NCBI RefSeq assembly: GCF_041734735.1
Contig: NC_134878.1
Span: 40,794,329-40,858,328 of the forward strand
Reading direction: 5' to 3'
DNA: 64,000 nucleotides
DNA from: Babylonia areolata
Lineage: Eukaryota; Mollusca; Gastropoda; Neogastropoda; Buccinidae
Shown here: in pieces, positions 20,849 to 33,493 of the stretch
Position numbering within the stretch: position 1 is the first letter of the stretch
Layout: the number at the start of each line of letters is the position of its first letter
Notes under the pieces: model-generated
What the model was told of the DNA's origin: nothing
The model's input: the letters and a program-made list of their open reading frames with translations, nothing else
Databases searched by the model: none
Program-made: the position numbers and the translations under genes

Positions 20849-23800
20849 GAATTTAAAGCAAATGGAGGCGGGCAACGCCTACTGGTTCATATGGGGAGCC
20901 CTTGTAACTGAGACGGCAGTGTTAGCCGCGACAAAGGAAATCCCCTTGGAACCGTCAGCCCTGGTCATACGGAAATTCCTGAGGTAGAAGTTGATGAAGG
21001 GATTCTCAGACGGCCAGAAGGCTGCCTCCAAGACATGCTGCGTTGGCACTGAGTGCTGGAAAGCAGCCGAAGTAGCTATGGCCCGCACTTCGTGTGCCCT
21101 GGGATGAAGACAGCTGATATCCCTGTGTGCATGAGAGTAGGCTCTACGAATGACTTGGGAAACCTGGCGGGAAATGGTGCCTGCAGCGATGTCTTTCTTG
21201 TAATTCTCATTGAGGGAGATGAGCAGACACCTCTGAGAAGAACGCCTATGGCGAGACCTATCCCAATAATATTTGAGACACCGAACAGGACAGGTGCCTA
21301 TCCTCATCATCTTGGGCAAGAATATCAGACAAAGGTCTGACCCTCGGAGAGGGGGAAGGAACCTCAGGGTCTTGGTTCTTAGCCAGAAACTCTGGAAGGA
21401 AACGAATAGTGATGGAACCATTTCTGTGGAAGGCCAGATCTTGTGGCATTCCACTAAGCCCGTGCAGCTCACTTCTACGACTGCCTGTGGCCAGCCACAG
21501 AAGGAAAGTGGTCTTGAGGGTGAGGATGTCAACAGGAATAGTCCCCAATGGTAGGAAGGGCTGTTTTCGAATGAAATCCAGCACCAGGAACAAGTCCCAG
21601 AGGGGCACTCTTCTGGGGTCTCTAGCTTCCTTCAGAGGGGCACCCCTAGCCACCTCTCTGAGCAGGCAATCCACTTCAAAGGCGGAACCACCTAGCTGTT
21701 TGCATTGTGGTACAGAAGGCAGACCTGTACCCTCGCACAGAACTAGCAGACAGGATGAACCGAGGAGCAGAGAGCCAGAAAGTTGGCCAGCTGCATGCTC
21801 GTAAGGTTCGTAGGGGTAATGCCCTGAGCTGTACACCACCGCAACCATATCTTCCAGCGAAAGTCATACAAAGTCTCCATTCCCTGCCTCCTTGCTCTGG
21901 TGACTATGGAGAGGAGGTCAGAGGAGGCAGACCCCTGGGTCAGCACAGCCAACACAGAGGCCGACCGAGGGGTCGAGGACTTCAATGGTGATGCTGACAG
22001 TTCCGACCGCACAGCAGCCATGCGTGCTGGTGGAGCAGTTGAGGACTGGAATGCGGAGTGCCCGAGTGAGGCTGCCTCAGCAGATGAGATTTCAAGTTCC
22101 AGGGGTGGGAACATGTGTCAGGGACTGAAGGTCCGGAAACCAGGTCTGGGCTGGCCATTTCGGCGCAATGAGGATCGGCTGCGGGTGTTCCAATCTGTCT
22201 TTCCGTATCACCTTGGACAGAATTGGAAAGGGAGGAAACGCGGAGGCAATCAGACTGCTCCAATCTAGAGAGAGAGCATCCACTGCCCACGCTTCTGGGT
22301 CGGCAACCGAAGACACGGAAGTGGGAAGTCTCTTGTTGAACAAGGTCCACCATCGGCCGAAACCACTGTTCCCACACCCCCTGAAGGCTGTCCTTGTCCA
22401 GGGTGCACTCTGTGCGCATGACACTCTTGGGCCTGCTAAGAGCATCTGCCAAGAAGTTGGTTTTTCCTGCTCAGTGTCTCGCTGAAAGTGCAATGCCCTT
22501 GCTGTGGCACCAAACGGAGGAGAGCCTCAGTCCGCATTGAGAGGTCTGCCGAGTGCGCTCCCCCCATTTGTTCACATAACATGCGACCGTCGTCTTGTCC
22601 GTGAACAAGCGGATGGTCTTGCCAGTGGCCTCCCCCATGAAGTGCAGGAGAGTCCTGCGAACTGCCTCCAGTTCCAGAACATTGATGTGGCATAGGCGCT
22701 CCTCCGGGGACCAAGTCCCTGCTGCATAGAGTGAGTCCATGTGGGCTCCCCAGCCCAGGGAGGAGGCGTCTGTGAAGAGTGCCACCTGAAGAGTAGGTGG
22801 GGCTAAGGGCACCCCCTGTGTCCAAAGGGGGTGATTAACCACTCTGATGTCACCTCGAGGAACCACTCGCCCAGCCATATCTGGGTATCCCATGGCTGAG
22901 TGCTCTGGGACCGGCGTAACCTCAGTACCCTCTGGAGAGGGCGCTTGAGAGCCCTGTCCAGGGGAATGAGAGGTGCCGTGGACTCCATCATGCCCAAGAG
23001 GGAAGAAAGTGTCTGCGCTGTATCTTGGGAGGAGTGGCGCCAGTGGCTGAGGAGGCCTGCCAGACGGTACCAGTGATCTGGCGCCAGAGAGACTATCATA
23101 GACCGCATGTCGAATCTCATCCCTAAGAAGTCGAAGGACTGACATGGGGACAGATCGCATATCTGCTGGTCCATGAGGAAGCCCAGTTGGGAGCAAAGGT
23201 CTAGAAGTCTGGCCGTATGACTCAGGCACCGGGCCTGCGACTGGGCCAGGATAAGCAAGTCGTCCAGGTACACACAGAGACAAATGGATTCTGAGCGGAC
23301 GATGGACACCAATTCCCGCACCACCTTGGTAGACAGGAAAGGGGCAAGGGACAGACCAAATGGGAGGGCCGGGAACTGGATCCCCTTGTCCCTCCACACG
23401 AACCTCAGGTACCGACGGGATGCCGAATGGATGAGTATATGAAAATAAGCATCTTCCAGATCGATAGAGGTAGGCCAATCACCTTGTTGGATGGTCTCCC
23501 GAATCTGTGCCTGTGTGTCCATCTTGAGTTTGATTTTGGGGAGGAATTTGTTGAGGGGGGACAAGTCCAAAACTGGTCTCCACCCTCCCGAGACCTTTGG
23601 AATCACCAACAACCAGCCGTAAAAACCGGGGCCCGGTCCGAGAGTTGAGATATAGCCCCATGAGGAGTGGGTGCGATATCTCTTTTTCTAGGACGTTCTC
23701 CTGCTCCGTCGAGCTGGGCACCTAAGGAGGAAGAGTGGATCTTTAGAGGGGGGAGATCCTCCACCCAAGACAGCATGTACCCCGACTCTAGCACCGACAT

Positions 23801-26619
23801 AATCCCGTCGTTGAGTCCCAGAGCACACCACTGATGTGCATGCCGGGACAAGTTTCCTACTTGGAGGGGCTGAACGACTGGCGGTGCTGAATCGGGGCCC
23901 AGTCATTGGGGGTGCTGCCTTCTGGCCTTGGGCATGGCCGGTCGGCTTGGACAGACCTAAGGTGGTTTATTCCTCTGCCACTGATTCGGCACACGCTGCC
24001 TTGACAGGCGGCGTGGTATATGGAGGGGCCCTGGTGGCCAGTCTCTTCAATGGCATAGAACCCTGGAGCCCATGAGAGGTGTGGGCCAAATATGAGGCCA
24101 CCTCCCTGTTTGTCTCTGCCCTGTGGCTGACAAAATGGAGCGGGAACTGGCCGAAGAGGGAGTGCTGCTGTGCTGGGATGGACCGCAGGGCAGCCCTCTC
24201 CTCCACAGGAATGTTAGAGAGGCTGAAAATGGCATCACGCCGCGCTAGCACAGTATTGAAGTGAAGGCTGGTAGCTGTGTCTGCAGCTGCCGTGAGACCA
24301 GATGCTACCCTATTGCCAAAAGCGTGTAACCTCTGGTCGGTGAAGAGGCCCGGCGGGACAGAGGAAGGAGACCCCTTGTCCTGATTAACTGGACACTGTT
24401 CGCACAGCTCATTGGCCCTGTGAAGGAACGTGTCGAAGGTGTACGCCGTGGAAACCTCGAGGGGACAGCGGCGGGCCAATTTGTCCCACTCTGCTAACGT
24501 TTTAAAGGATAGGTTAGCTGAAGTGGGGAAGGTGGTGCGCTGTGAGACCAACATCCTGTCCTGTGCGGAGGGCTCTGCTCCGCTGTAGGCAGGGTGGTCC
24601 TGTGTGTACCAGGACCACAACCCTCCCTTGTAGGAATCTGTAAGAAACTTTCCCGGGGAAAAGGCGCCCGGGGCAGAGAGGGACTCCCTGCCTGGAGGAG
24701 GGATGGAAGCAGCACCCCTGACAGTGCGGGCTGACTTAATAAGCCATACCTGCACCATTTCTGGCACTCTGAGTTGCCTTGTGGTTCTGGAGTTAGAGTC
24801 ACATGGCGTAAGGAGGGTCAAAGGTAACAAAGTAGCCTGAGGGACTGATTCGGCATACGTGGCCCTATTGGGGAGGGTCAGTACGAGCTCGGCAAAGTCC
24901 GGGTTTGGTTCAGGCTGGTCCCTAGGGAGGCACGGGCTCAATCTGTCCCCCCTGGGATATGGGCAAAGAGTGCTCATCTGCTTGTTCGTCCTCATCCGAA
25001 GACAGGGGCTCCCACTCTTGTTCGCAGTCCATCCCCTGCTGGGTGCCATCCCAAGTGGATGTACCCACTGGGGCGTCCTGTGAGCTGTGGTCAGCCCAGC
25101 GGGATGAGCTGGGACGATCCCGAGCCGGGACCATGGCCGCCACTGTTATGTCCTTGACACCTGAAGCGGGTGGGGAGCGTGTGGACCGTAGGTCCAACCA
25201 TGCTTGGGATGGTGGGTGCCACACCTTTTCAGAGAGGGCGTCCCTGGATGCAAGAGTGACCCACGAGTGCTGTGTGGGGACAAACACCCACTCATCTCAC
25301 TGTAGGACCGAGGGCTGGGCAGGTGGGGACTGCCGGCTCCGCCGGGCCGAGTAGGGCCCCTGAGCAGCCGTCGGTCCTGACAAGGAGGCCGTTGTGACCG
25401 TGGTGGTCACCTGTGGGTTGACAGAGGCCCGATTTGTGGACAGAGTGGCAATATTGGTCGAGGAACTCGACCTGACCGACAAGAAGTCGATCCCACTTGT
25501 CGGGGCTGTGTGTGTCACCCTGTGAGATGTGCTGGGTTGGGTCCGGTGGGGAGCGGACAAGGGGCTGGCCCTTGGTGCTCCCGGCAACCCAGTGTGCATC
25601 CTAGATGCGCCCCAGTACGGGTAGAATGGGGGTAACTACCCGTGGGCACCAGCCATACTGTGACCCAAACCCCAAGGGTCACTGGTGCATTGACCTCCAT
25701 GAAGGGAACAACCTGGCCAAGTCGGAGGGAGGTCAGGTCCGACTTGGGTGTCAGTCCCGCCCGAAGACGAGCGGGCTGACTGCCCGGAACCGCCTGACAC
25801 GCACGGGCCTCCCCCAGCAGGGGAGACCGGCCGGATAGCGGGAAGACCTGCAGAGCAGGTTGCCACGCGCCCCGAATCCCCTCCCGTGGGGAGACTGGGG
25901 TGGCTTGGCCCGGGGTGGGCAAAGTAGAGATCCCCCCCCGGAACCAAATTTTTCTCCCCCCCCAAAAGGAGGTGGGGGAGGGGGGTCGACAGAGAAGGGA
26001 GGAGGGGGAACAACAATGGGGCACGTGAGGGCCGTCTCCGAGTGGGGACCCGGGTAATGGCCGGGCGCGGCCTCCCCTCGGGAGTCCGCGCCTAGCTGCG
26101 AGTCCCCACAGCACGGAGATGACTTGCCATTCCCCCTTCTCCCTGCCTCGCGCTGGGACACCTCGGGAGGCGACGCTCGTACCTCTTTCCCCCCGGTCCC
26201 CTTCATGACCGTTTTACTGGTACGAACGTCGCCTCCGCGATCAGCGTCTAACGACGCATCGCCGCGGTCCGTATCGGGAGGAATCATGAGCTCCGGGCCT
26301 GGGAGAGTCTCTTACCGAGTCTCAATCCCAGCATCATGATTCCCTGCCTTCGTGGTATGGCACACGAGGCATGGAACCCGCGCTTAGGCACCCAGCGAAA
26401 ATCCGACCCCCAACAGAGAAAGGAAAGACAGGATCGACTTAGAGGCAGAAAAAATCGAACGAATCGAGGGTGCCGAGTCGAATCGAGTACACAGAATGTA
26501 AGAATACAATAAACACAAGCCGCATGCAACAAAATAAGGCCAAAAGGATACGCTGAACAGCCGAAAAAAGCGTAAGACGAGACAGAGCGTAAACCTGACA
26601 AGATGGCGTGGAGAGCCTT

Positions 26620-26782
26620 GGCCAAAGGAATGATTAAGCGCTTATAGTTTTTAGAGGCGTTTGATTGGCTGAGAGCGGTGGGCCCATCTTTTCACTGTTA
26701 GCCGCGCGAAATTTGGCCAAGCAGAGCAAACCAATAGGCCTAGTTTGCATCAGTTTGACATGGTACAGTATATGACACCAAA
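26620..26782. repeat. DIRS copy 1 left inverted terminal repeat
   Basis: Inverted relative to 20,504-20,691. Shared blocks include 'gcgcttatagtttttagagg', 'tcttttcactgttagccgcg' and 'aggcctagtttgcatcagtt'. It ends at TATGACACCAAA. Confidence 0.88.
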
Positions 26783-29648
26783 CACTGATTTTAAAACAAC
26801 AGCATGTCACTTAAAATATATAAAATGGGAAAACATCATGTGTTTTGTATTCTTTATTCATTTCCCTTTCATAAAATACTTTTATGGGTCTTTCTCCAAT
26901 AACAAAGAGCACAGAATTTATGAAAATTTATACCCATTTTTTTGTTAAAAAACCCTGGCAAATAGATTTCACTTAAATCTATTTTCCTGGCAGCGAAAGG
27001 GTTAATATGGATGCAGTGTGGGCATATGAGTGAGTCATTGTATGGAAACTTGTTTGAACATTTTAGAACAAATTTCCAATTCCATGTATCTTACCACTGG
27101 CAAACGTCGCCCAGAAACATTCTTTTCAAGAAAAATGTGGGACAGATGTGAGAACTGACGCCTGTGGGTTGGCCAAGTCTTGAGGTCACCACAGCAGAAC
27201 TGAGAAAGAGGAGAGTGAAGATACATGACAGCTCCAGATTTGCAGGGAAGGTGGCAGCCATGGGTCTCGCACCCTGTTGCATGACTTGCACAAAGATGTT
27301 AATTCATACATTTTTTTTAACCACTTTTAACAACTTTCATTTTCAGCATGATGGTATATTACTAAACTACTAATTTGTATTTGTTTCCTTTTTGTCCAAT
27401 AATTATGTCTAAATCTGTCCATCTTATGCAGAAAGTGTATGTTAAACAAGAGAAGAAACCAGATCCATAGTGGCTCTTGCACTAATGAGTTGTACAAAAG
27501 TTACATAATTATGCTTATTTTCCCCAAACTGAATTTTAAACTACTATCCCGTAAACTATAAATTCCATCAGGATGAAAAAAGAAACAAATCAGAAAATAA
27601 ATGATGGAAAATTATGTCAAAGTCACACTAACAAGAATGGTAAACAATACACAGAAAGCTTTTTTTTTCTTCTTTTAAAAAAAATTTTTTTTTTTAAGGC
27701 AATCTGGATCTGGTGAACAGACACCAGGTGACAACTCTTGGGGAAGTCTTATGTCAACACTCATGTCAGCATTTTCTAAACTGACATCTATGACACATGA
27801 ACTTAGTTATTTGCTTTCAAACATCACCTAAAATGTACAAATTTGTGCCAAGCATATATATGATTGGATTTCAATTGCAAAAAGAACAACACACAATGGA
27901 TGGAGCAGATTAAAGTACTATATTTAAAACCCCATAATTAACCCTGATAACAAGACATCAGATCCAGTAGCATTCTACATGAAAAAGCAATGCACATCAT
28001 TTCCATAACCTTTAAATATGCACCAACCACTGACAGTTGCCATTGAGGCTTATTCATGGAGGCTGTAGCAAAGATATCTTTGAACACTGCACAAGTAGTT
28101 ATTTGATAATAACAACATCAATCATAAATTGGTAAGAATGCAAACGTGAGAAAAACAAAGCCATCTCCATATAATCAGTTCCACATTAAACTAGTCATAT
28201 ACCCATTACTTTTTCAATTACAGAATTATGACTGCTTCAAAGACTGACTTTCAAACTTGCTGTACATTTTCTTTGTGCCCAATGACTTGGGGAAAAATGT
28301 CCATGTTGTACCCTGCACACCTCAAAGTCATCTCACATAACAAATACCAGATAAGTGGGTCAAGCTATTATGACATTTCAATGGATAAATTTCATTGATA
28401 GCATTTGTTTTTCGTATGTTTTTAATGATAAGATTATTTGGTAAGGACTTGAATCACCTTACACTTTACACAGACATCAAAAAGTCCTGGTGGCAGAACA
28501 TGAAAGGTCAAGTCCTGTTAATGCAAAGGAGAGTATGAATGACTTTTACAACTGTCAACCACAATGTCATTGTCACAAAAAAGAGACCTTCAGACTTGGA
28601 ATGAAACAATGAAGCAAGCATCATGGTGACAATAGAAGGCAACCTCTTTGTGTAACTGCAAACAATTAGCATACTCCAAATCCACACAGCATAAACACTG
28701 TACAGGTTGATCTTTCAAAACAGTTTTGCTCCATTTGAAAGCATAAAATCAATTAATAAAATTCTGTACATAACTTTTTTAAAAATATTTTTCTTTTTTT
28801 TTAGTCTCCAGTGTGGGGGTGCAATCATGGATACAACAGACTGCTTTATGCATGTTGAATAAAAAAGCAATACAGATGTTCATCCCAAAACAAAAATGTG
28901 AGGTGTTCTTTTTAATTAGCCAACTCACTTAAAAGCAAATGTGTTTTGGTGGTGTAAAAAATCCCTTGTCCCGTGTGTTGATTTTTCTCTCCCACTTCTT
29001 CAAATGCTTCCTACATGAACAGAACAGTGATTGAGCTTGTATCATGCCCACTGCCTTGGAGGAATTTACTAATCTGTGCACTGCATCAATGTATAAAGAT
29101 AAGAAACATCACAAGTAAATCACAATGACAACTCAATACACCATACAATAATCAAAAATGTACATCAACATACTTTGATATGGAATTCTGATTGATGTGA
29201 GGAAAAAAAGAAAGATTATTTGCAGAACAGAAAGAAAAAAGTCACAATCAATATAAGAAGTTGTTGGAGGAGGTCAATATTGCTGAATTAATCACTCACA
29301 CAGAAAGGCTATCCTTTAAGATTTGAACAGTTCTTTGGTAATTACGTGGATTCACAGAAAAAGCTGCAGAAAATGTGCCCCAAGGTTCTGAAAATAAAGC
29401 AGAGATGCCCCCCCCCCCCCCCCCCAGCCCCCCCAAGTGTTTATGCAAGGATGAATGCAAAAAGTAATTCCTGGTAAAAGAAACAAATGCCAACATGCTT
29501 CAGCTGGTTACCTTTAATTCTGTCTGAATCACATGCACAATTGATACTTAATCTCACTTAATACTTCGATCAGCATTAATATCGTTAATGCTTTATCATT
29601 AAAAAAAAAATGTTTTTTATGTCAGTTACAAGTGAAAATATCCACATT
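26783..29648. other. AT-rich non-coding stretch; right part possibly the 3' UTR of the minus-strand gene
   Basis: No conserved exon or transposon domain is recognised. The part next to 29,648 directly follows the stop of the minus-strand exon and is probably its 3' UTR. The poly(A) site could not be fixed. A C-homopolymer lies inside the right part (29,408-29,435). Confidence 0.45.
29408..29435 (+). repeat. Poly-C tract
   Basis: An almost pure C run interrupted by one AG. Its true length is uncertain for the usual homopolymer reasons. Confidence 0.9.
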
Positions 29649-29821
29649 TCACACCCCTCCAATGAAAGCAATTCTGCTATGGTCTTCAGCATTTGAGTCA
29701 ACTAGTTTTTCTTCCAGCCCTTTTGTCAGTGTTGTTTCTTCAACCACAGCAGTTTTGTCAACTTGCTCATCCTTTTTCGTCTTTTTCGTAATGCTGACTT
29801 CAAGCGAGATGAAATCTCCAT
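29649..29821 (-). CDS. Unidentified host gene (minus strand), last exon
   Basis: Minus-strand exon opened by the acceptor ...TTCAAAG and closed by TGA at 29,649-29,651. It codes for GDFISLEVSITKKTKKDEQV, then an acidic, lysine-rich hydrophilic tail ending in DHSRIAFIGGV. It joins in phase to the exon at 29,898-29,973: G plus AT gives Asp, making 'FDPMMNDGDF'. Two flanking splice sites with a continuous frame argue for a real gene. I do not recognise the protein. The charged tail could be disordered. Confidence 0.5.
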
Positions 29822-29897
29822 CTTTGAATGGCAATTCACACAGAAACAATGAACAATAATAATAAAAAAAATAATAAAAAAGACTTCCAGCACATAC

Positions 29898-29973
29898 CAT
29901 TCATCATAGGGTCAAAATACAAGTCACTTAACTGATCACATGGCTTTGCATTGGTAAAAGATGAAGAAAACTG
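29898..29973 (-). CDS. Unidentified host gene (minus strand), penultimate exon
   Basis: Minus-strand exon between acceptor ...TATACCACAG and donor GTATGT (right after ATGATGAATG). It codes for QFSSSFTNAKPCDQLSDLYF then DPMMN, leaving one base that completes an Asp codon with the last exon. The start could shift by three bases because CAG is repeated at the acceptor. The function is unknown. Confidence 0.5.
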
Positions 29974-30356
29974 CTGTGGTATACAACAGATGATCTGATT
30001 TTGTGGGACTGGTACGGAATGGGGAGAGGGGGAAGGGGGGGCCCAAAACAGACAAAATCTGTGATATCTGCCACTGCTTTGATCAAGAAAACATTGCACA
30101 ATCTGCTGACTGAACATTCCACACTGTGATTGCATTAACTATACAGAAGATCTGCATACTACCAAACAGAAAACCCTGTTCAGTGATCACTCTGGCAACT
30201 ATCCCACAGCCACCTTGGTAATCACTAAATTAGCTTACTTCTTTTTTCTTTTTAAATGGGAAAGATTTTATCCAATCATTGAAGTTTAAAAAAATAATAA
30301 TAAAAAATAAAAAAAACTCAGGTAATGGGGCCGGACATCCCTGCAAATCTGACCCT

Positions 30357-30539
30357 GTTAGCCCATGATTTCTAGCAATCCCATGATTTCTCTCACTTTG
30401 AGTGAAATCATGGGATAACAGGAAAGCGTGGTCATTACCCTCAGTTTTCTCGCAACTGAGAGAAAATGAGGGGGGCGCTCCCAAGCTTTCTCACAATGTG
30501 TGAGAAAGTGTGGGAAGTCCCCCTTATTTTTATCAAAAG
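30357..30539 (+). repeat. Left inverted repeat: three tandem hairpins
   Basis: Three stem-loops follow one another. At 30,380-30,414 CCCATGATTTC pairs with GAAATCATGGG; at 30,438-30,473 CCCTCAGTTTTCTC pairs with GAGAGAAAATGAGGG; at 30,480-30,514 CCCAAGCTTTCTCACA pairs with TGTGAGAAAGTGTGGG. Each has a TTTCTC...GAGAAA-like core closed by CCC...GGG. Confidence 0.88.
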
Positions 30540-31517
30540 CATTTGTCATTTGTCATCGGTGTTGGTTTCTGGTCTTTTACCAACACAAATGTTTGAGAAA
30601 ACTGACAGAAGGAAAAGAGAAAGAGGGGGATGATGACAAGACACATGATAATGATAGTGACGTTAGTGAAGACGGTGAAGGTGATGGCACAGTACTGGTT
30701 TTAAAAAATGTGTGTTTATATGAACGAGTGGGTGAGAGAGAGAATCAGAATCAAATTCAATATCAATTAAACTTTAACAATGTTTATAAGATATGTGTGC
30801 AAAGTTTGATATACCACCCACAAAAAGTAAAACAAAATTATAAATTTAAAAAAAAAATATATATAGAAAATGTGTGTGTGTGTGTGTGTGTGTTTCCTTT
30901 AATCTGTTTACTAGGCTGGTTGATTTGTTCTTCTTTCGCTATTTTTAAAATAATATTTTCAGGGTTTTTTTTTCGTTTATTTATTCAAAGTTTGCTCATC
31001 TAAGATGATGGTATTAGAAAATAAGATTTTCAAGTTCTGAGTGTCTTCAACGAAACTAAGAATCTATTTTCAGTGCGACATGTGAACAAGCATGAAATAA
31101 AGAACATTCTAAATAAAAGTATTGTGATACACCTTTTTCTGTCACATTTACATACAAAGTTGAATCATTTTTATGTTATTCCTGACATCCCTTGGAAAAT
31201 ATTTGGTTCAAGCCTTGGTATATTATATTTCTGTTTGAGTTATACACATTGCCTTAATTTTGCTGTTTGCTATTGATTCCGATGATGAATTTGAGGTTGA
31301 TGCATTGCAGTGATCCATCTTTTGTGAAATATAAGTTGATGTCAGTTTCAGTGTTATTACTGTTGATGCCTTCGCTAATGCCAATGTCATTATCATAATC
31401 ATTGTTGTTGTTGCCCTCTTTTTCTTTTTCTTTCTCTTTTTTTTTTAATTTTTAATTTTTTATAAGATTTGCACTGAGAAAAGACAAGAAACAAACTCTG
31501 ATGATAACGGGAATATT

Positions 31518-31702
31518 TTTGATAAAAATAAGGGGAACTTGCCACGCTTTCTTACACATTGTGAGAAAGTGTGGGGGCGCCCCCCAAGATTTCTTTCAAT
31601 TTAGAGAAAACATCAGAGGGGAACGGCCACACTTTGTCACGATCCCATGATTTTTCTCAAAGTAAGAGAAATGGTGGGATTGTGAGAAATCATGGGCTTA
31701 CA
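31518..31702 (-). repeat. Right inverted repeat of the foldback element
   Basis: Its reverse complement follows the left repeat block by block: AGCCCATGATTTCT, a CCCA...TGGG hairpin (31,646-31,681), a weaker middle hairpin, GCCCCCACACTTTCTCACAA, and CCTTATTTTTATCAAAA. The two arms differ at many bases but keep the hairpins. Confidence 0.88.
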
Positions 31703-31708
31703 GACCCT

Positions 31709-32600
31709 ATCCCCCCAAACCATGACAGCAAGTGAAGGAGACCTTGCCTAAGCTGGTGCAGACACAGGCCATTAAGGAATGGTGGCCACAGCAGAGGCTC
31801 TGCTGGATAGAAACAGAATGACCATACATCATCACATCTCAATCACTTCCACCCACAAACCACCTTGTGTGCTGGTGGAAATATTTCAGGCAGGTGGGAT
31901 CAGGTCCTTTCCCCCAAATGGAAATAAATGACATGAAAATGCAAGAAAAAGAAATACCCTGTAGATCACCAAATTCATCATTCCATAAAAATTTTTAAAA
32001 AAAGAAGCAGAACGAAACAGAATTGAAAAAGAAACTGATACTGATAGGTGTTACTGATAAATTGCAAAATGAAAATATGCTATTACTAGTACAGCATAAT
32101 AAGAGATTGGGGTGCGAAAAAATTTACTTTTCATACTTTGCACATAAACAGAACAGGACCCAAACTTGATCATGTGATGAATCCGAAAAAATCTATGCCC
32201 AGCAACATGGAAATTTACTGTGTTGATGTTTAAACACTTTCACTATAAAAATATACATCCAAAATTTGGAGTGTAGGAACAAGGTTTATAATATCCTTCA
32301 TATTCAGACTGGCATTGCTGCTCAGCTGTTCAAGCAATGGAAGTTAACACATTTATCCTCATTTTCATATTATCATATTTCTATTTTTGTTTTGCTTTTT
32401 TTTTGTTGTTGTTTGTTTGTTTGTTTTTTTGTTTGTTTTTGTTTTGTTGTTGTTGTTGGGTTTTTTTTGTGCGTGGTTTCATGTAACTTTGCATGCGTGT
32501 CTTATAAACCTTGTTCAGGTTTAAATGACATTAAAAATGATTCTGATTCTGATTCTGATTCTATTAAATTTTAAAAGAAACAATAATATACAGCATCATA
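31709..32600. other. Non-coding stretch with a possible LINE 3' tail
   Basis: No conserved frame is seen. The segment ends at about 32,535-32,575 with GACATTAAAAATGATTCTGA followed by four GATTCT units. Such hexamer tails are typical of L2/CR1-type 3' ends, so a short LINE tail is possible. T/G-rich low-complexity DNA lies at 32,390-32,470. Confidence 0.4.
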
Positions 32601-32639
32601 AGTCGTCCTCGCTTATGTAGACCTTCAATTAGTTGTCTC

Positions 32640-32890
32640 ATCATGTAAGTGTAAGTCGCTCAATTCTTTGGCCCTGGCTAGGAGCCTTCTTTTTCTTACT
32701 TAATTTTTCTCGCTTAACTTGACCTCACTGAAGTGGACACCTCGCATGCATCAACAAAATTTTTGTGCCCCTGTAGTAAAAACATTTCCCCTTATAAGTC
32801 AACACTAACATATAGAACTTTCATGCTGGCTGAGAGAGTAATAGCCTTCTGATCGCTGGCTCCCGAATCTAAAATCATAACTGATGTGTA
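32640..32890 (+). repeat. Old dispersed repeat, copy 2
   Basis: Shares an ordered series of blocks with 3,290-3,480, including 'taagtcaacactaa' and 'ctcactgaagtgga'-like text. It is diverged, with no coding potential seen. Confidence 0.4.
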
Positions 32891-33325
32891 CTAGAACACA
32901 AAGGTGGTGTTGGCCTCCAGAAGAATGGTAGAAAGCAATCACTTTGGTTGTGCATTGTGTTGGATCCATGTACTAAATGCCCCAAGCTGAAACTGCAACT
33001 AGTGCGAACGAATACCTATGTCAAAGCCAATGAAGGAGGAAAAATTATTCCTTTTGCCACTTTGAATTGGAATGCTTTTTTTGCTGTACCAAACACCAAT
33101 ACACATATACAAAATAAACAGATATGTGTAAACCAACAAATAAAACTAATAAGCAAATGTTTAACATGCATCATGTACTTAAACAACAAAGAGGCAGAAA
33201 TAGTTTATCATATCTTTGATGCTGTAGAATAACATTCGTACCAGCCAACTGAACATCTTCTGATTTCAAATTTTTATCTCTCCTCGTTTATTTGGTGGAT
33301 TTGCAAGGAAATATGCCTGACATAC

Positions 33326-33493
33326 AGTAGCTGTGACATGACCAGCTACGTCAAGTCCGCCTAAATCCAATATTCTGATAGTCTCTTCTGCTTCTCTGAT
33401 TATGGTGATGAGGGGGTCCAGTGTAGCCATCAAAACACCACAGTACCAGCCATTCAGAAGTAGTGTAGACTGTTTTATCAATTCAAGCTGTTC
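33326..33493 (-). CDS. Candidate internal exon of the minus-strand host gene
   Basis: A 168-base minus-strand open exon (56 codons) lies between a possible acceptor (...CATTGCAAG) and donor (GTATGT). It codes for EQLELIKQSTLLLNGWYCGV, LMATLDPLITIIREAEETIR and ILDLGGLDVAGHVTAT, with amphipathic and hydrophobic helices. The composition looks like a real alpha-helical protein and unlike the flanking DNA. The acceptor is weak. Link to the exons at 37.4 and 29.9 kb is inference from order and phase 0. The family is not recognised. Confidence 0.42.

Larger units (their letters stand above)
20504..26782 (-). mobile_element. DIRS-type tyrosine-recombinase retrotransposon, copy 1 (fossil)
   Basis: A 6.3-kb minus-strand element of the DIRS group (LTR-retrotransposon kin that integrate with a tyrosine recombinase). 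Parts, in element order: left inverted terminal repeat (26,782 to 26,620), Gag-like region (about 25,290-23,970), reverse transcriptase (about 23,850-23,080), RNase H (about 22,740-22,440), tyrosine recombinase (about 21,870-20,879), internal complementary region (20,848-20,756) and right terminal repeat (20,691-20,504). It is broken in several places in the coding part. It is roughly 90% identical in protein to copy 2, which suggests moderate age. No target duplication is expected for this group and none was seen. Confidence 0.9.
30357..31702. mobile_element. Foldback element with hairpin-array inverted repeats
   Basis: A 1,346-bp element bounded by inverted repeats of about 183 bp (30,357-30,539 and 31,518-31,702) and flanked by GACCCT on both sides (30,351-30,356 and 31,703-31,708), a likely 6-bp target duplication. 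The interior (about 980 bp) contains TG repeats and AT-rich DNA. Its longest frame, 167 codons at 30,500-31,003, has no recognisable domain, so it appears non-autonomous. Each inverted repeat is itself a string of stem-loops. It resembles foldback DNA transposons, but no transposase family can be assigned. Confidence 0.8.

Noticed and set aside
27164-27373. Plus-strand frame beginning MGWPSLEVTTAELRKR as a gene or transposase piece
   Set aside because: An overlapping minus-strand frame is equally long, and neither shows a known motif.
30361-30540. CRISPR-like array
   Set aside because: The repeated hairpins are unequal in sequence and spacing, are mirrored at 31,518-31,702, and lie in animal DNA. 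They belong to a foldback element.
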